Shown piece by piece: positions 62,202 through 64,000 of a stretch of 64,000 bases of DNA. The DNA comes from Streptomyces sp. Tu 3180 (GTDB taxonomy: Bacteria > Actinomycetota > Actinomycetes > Streptomycetales > Streptomycetaceae), in contig NZ_WOXS01000002.1 in assembly GCF_009852415.1 (NCBI RefSeq), positions 3,512,001-3,576,000 on the forward strand, given 5' to 3'. Every line of letters begins with the position of its first letter. The stretch's first letter is position 1. The notes beneath the pieces are model-generated. The model had not been told where the DNA came from, ran no database searches, and worked only from the letters and a program-made list of their open reading frames with translations. A program made the position numbers and the translations under genes.

Positions 62202-63647
62202 GTGAGCGCCAACCGCCCGGCAGCCGTCGTCGTTCTCGCAGCGGGTGAGGGCACCCGTATGAAGTCGGCCACACCGAAGGTCCTGCACGACATCTGCGGC
62301 CGTTCCCTGGTGGGCCACGTGCTCGCCGCAGCCGGTGAACTCGAGCCGGAGAACCTGGTCGTCGTCGTGGGGCACGCCCGCGAGAAGGTGACCGCGCACC
62401 TCGCCGAGGTCGCCCCCGAGGTCCGCACCGCGGTCCAGGAGCAGCAGAACGGCACGGGTCACGCCGTGCGGATGGGCCTGGAGGAGCTGGGCGGTTCCGT
62501 GGACGGGACCGTGGTCGTGGTCTGCGGCGACACTCCGCTGCTGACGGGCGGGACGCTGCGGCAGCTGGCCGCCGCGCACTCCGCCGACGGCAACGCGGTG
62601 ACGGTGCTGACGGCCGAGGTGCCGGACGCGACCGGGTACGGGCGGATCGTGCGCGACGACTCGGGCGCGGTGACGGCGATCGTGGAGCACAAGGACGCGT
62701 CGGACGCGCAGCGGGCGATCCGGGAGATCAACTCGGGTGTGTTCGCGTTCGACGGCCGGCTGCTGGTGGACGCCTTGAAGCAGGTGCGGACGGACAACAG
62801 TCAGGGTGAGGAGTACCTGACGGACGTGCTCGGCATCCTGCGTGAGGCGGGGCACCGGGTGGGCGCGTCGGTGGCGGGCGACCACCGGGAGATCGCGGGC
62901 ATCAACAACCGGGTGCAGCTGGCGGAGGCGCGGCGGATCCTGAACGACCGGCTGCTGACCGCCGCCATGCTGTCGGGGGTCACGGTGGTGGATCCGGCCA
63001 CGACGTGGGTGGACGTGACCGTGACGTTCGAGCAGGACGTGGTCGTGCACCCGGGGACGCAGTTGCACGGGTCGACGCATCTGGCGGAGGGCTGCGAGGT
63101 GGGTCCGAACGCGCGGCTGACGGACACGCGGGTGGGGGCCGGCGCCCGGGTGGACAACACGGTGTCCGTGGGTGCGGAGGTGGGTCCCGAGGCCTCGGTC
63201 GGGCCGTACGCGTATCTGCGTCCGGGGACGCGTCTGGGCCGCAAGGGCAAGATCGGTACGTACGTGGAGACGAAGAACGCGTCGATCGGTGAGGGGACGA
63301 AGGTCCCGCACCTGTCGTACGTGGGTGACGCGACGATCGGCGACTTCTCGAACATCGGCGCGGCGAGCGTGTTCGTGAACTATGACGGGGAGCACAAGCA
63401 CCACACGACCGTCGGGTCGCACTGCAAGACGGGTTCGGACAACATGTTTGTGGCTCCTGTCACGATCGGGGACGGGGCCTACACGGCCGCCGGCTCGGTG
63501 ATCACGAAGGACGTGCCGCCCGGTTCGCTCGCTGTGGCCCGTGGTCAGCAGCGGAATATCGAGGGCTGGGTGGCTCGCAAGCGTCCGGGGAGTGCCGCCG
63601 CGAAGGCCGCGGAGGAGGCTTCCCGGGGGTCGGTCGAGGAGGACTGA
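62202..63647 (+). CDS. glmU: Bifunctional UDP-N-acetylglucosamine pyrophosphorylase/glucosamine-1-phosphate acetyltransferase
   Basis: Cytoplasmic enzyme making UDP-GlcNAc for peptidoglycan; 481 residues. The N-terminal nucleotidyltransferase (about 1-240) has VVLAAGEGTRMKSATPKVLH, QQNGTGHAVRMGL and VVCGDTPLLTGGTL. The C-terminal left-handed beta-helix (about 260-460) carries hexapeptide repeats with GTRLGRKGKIGTYVETKNAS, PHLSYVGDATIGDFSNIGA and the catalytic-region YDGEHKHHTTVGSHCKTGSDNM (two pieces). A Ser/Ala/Glu-rich tail follows. The GTG at 62202 gives the family start MSANRPAAVVVLAAG; the frame runs back through tRNA-Gln, which rules out earlier starts. The prsA gene follows after 135 bases. 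Confidence 0.96.
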   Translation: MSANRPAAVVVLAAGEGTRMKSATPKVLHDICGRSLVGHVLAAAGELEPENLVVVVGHAREKVTAHLAEVAPEVRTAVQEQQNGTGHAVRMGLEELGGSVDGTVVVVCGDTPLLTGGTLRQLAAAHSADGNAVTVLTAEVPDATGYGRIVRDDSGAVTAIVEHKDASDAQRAIREINSGVFAFDGRLLVDALKQVRTDNSQGEEYLTDVLGILREAGHRVGASVAGDHREIAGINNRVQLAEARRILNDRLLTAAMLSGVTVVDPATTWVDVTVTFEQDVVVHPGTQLHGSTHLAEGCEVGPNARLTDTRVGAGARVDNTVSVGAEVGPEASVGPYAYLRPGTRLGRKGKIGTYVETKNASIGEGTKVPHLSYVGDATIGDFSNIGAASVFVNYDGEHKHHTTVGSHCKTGSDNMFVAPVTIGDGAYTAAGSVITKDVPPGSLAVARGQQRNIEGWVARKRPGSAAAKAAEEASRGSVEED

Positions 63648-63782
63648 CCGGAAAACGGTGCTTCGAACACGGCGTACCGTGATAAGTGCACACCCGCACC
63701 CCTACCAGCTGTGATGGCCTCTCGCATGGCGACGACGAGGTTGTCGGACATCCGGCTGCGAGACCTCTGAGGAGAAAGTGCT

Positions 63783-64000
63783 GTGACCGGGATCAAGACG
63801 ACCGGCGAGAAGAAGATGATGTTCTTCTCCGGCCGCGCCCACCCCGAGCTTGCCGAGGAGGTCGCCCAGCAGCTGGGTGTCGGGGTCGTCCCGACGAAGG
63901 CCTTCGACTTCGCCAATGGCGAGATCTATGTGCGGTATCAGGAGTCGGCTCGTGGTGCCGACTGCTTCCTGATCCAGAGCCACACCGCTCCGATCAACAA
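63783..64000 (+). CDS. prsA: Ribose-phosphate pyrophosphokinase, N-terminus (runs off the window)
   Basis: PRPP synthetase, making phosphoribosyl pyrophosphate from ribose-5-phosphate and ATP. The first 72 residues are visible: MMFFSGRAHPELAEEVAQQL, GVVPTKAFDFANGEIYVRYQ and ESARGADCFLIQSHTAPIN, matching the N-terminal regulatory half of the family. GAGGAGA lies before the GTG at 63783. The glmU-prsA order is conserved in actinobacteria and Firmicutes. The 135-base gap from glmU contains a TCTCGCA/TGCGAGA inverted repeat, so a separate promoter or processing site is possible. Confidence 0.95.
   Translation, partial: MTGIKTTGEKKMMFFSGRAHPELAEEVAQQLGVGVVPTKAFDFANGEIYVRYQESARGADCFLIQSHTAPIN

Overview
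The window is high-GC chromosomal DNA of a Streptomyces. Codon third positions are almost all G or C, genes start with ATG, GTG or TTG, and a tRNA-Leu(UAA) is present that reads as bldA, the developmental tRNA gene of this genus. Gene order and protein sequences match, from memory, the stretch of the S. coelicolor chromosome that runs from the hut genes to glmU and prsA. I cannot name the species.

Layout. 1-4136 (minus): histidine utilisation block, hutF (cut by the window edge), an M20 amidohydrolase and hutU, overlapping by 4 bases at each junction. 4292-16302: single genes, namely a group IV PLP decarboxylase, an RpiR regulator, cystathionine beta-synthase, an SGNH hydrolase ending inside a MITE-like element, a thiolase, a DUF4287 protein and a BI-1 family protein. 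16452-16538: bldA. 16932-20290: an ABC exporter of the MacB/FtsX type. 20371-23469: cyclopropane-fatty-acid synthase broken by a frameshift, then a type II NADH dehydrogenase preceded by a near-perfect Rex operator. 23912-27301 (minus): ppx, DUF501, divIC/ftsB and eno. 27578-29687: two secreted Rpf cell-wall lytic enzymes; the first has a c-di-AMP (ydaO-type) riboswitch leader. 29895-37747 (minus): P450, mazG, a SurA-like lipoprotein, a Ser/Thr kinase with a membrane partner, and an N-6 DNA methylase-like protein. 37946-41359: secreted proteins, a GNAT, an HNH lipoprotein and an orphan antitoxin-like protein. 41472-48706 (minus): mfd, preceded by an 8-bp VNTR, and a second MacB/FtsX ABC system paralogous to the first. 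49142-53563: an MFS exporter, a frameshifted membrane gene, and a DUF485 protein with an SSS symporter. 53708-60043: a coiled-coil protein, then a divergent four-gene island built from polymorphic-toxin and immunity domains. 60104-61432: an orphan sensor kinase. 61594-63999: a decayed gene remnant, tRNA-Gln(UUG), glmU and the start of prsA.

The most interesting locus is 54797-60043. Two minus-strand genes encode (a) an Imm35-like, proline-rich, nucleotide-deaminase and SUKH-4 protein and (b) a WHH (HNH/endonuclease VII) nuclease-like plus SMI1/SUKH fusion. Two divergent plus-strand genes encode a YwqJ-type deaminase and a SUKH-3 protein. A long perfect palindrome lies in the shared 350-bp promoter region. 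None of the four has a signal peptide. Effector-like and immunity-like domains are fused in single chains, so this looks like an intracellular, possibly domesticated, toxin-immunity system rather than a secreted toxin cassette.

I found no in-frame TTA codon in any gene annotated here, so nothing in the window appears to be directly dependent on the bldA tRNA it carries.
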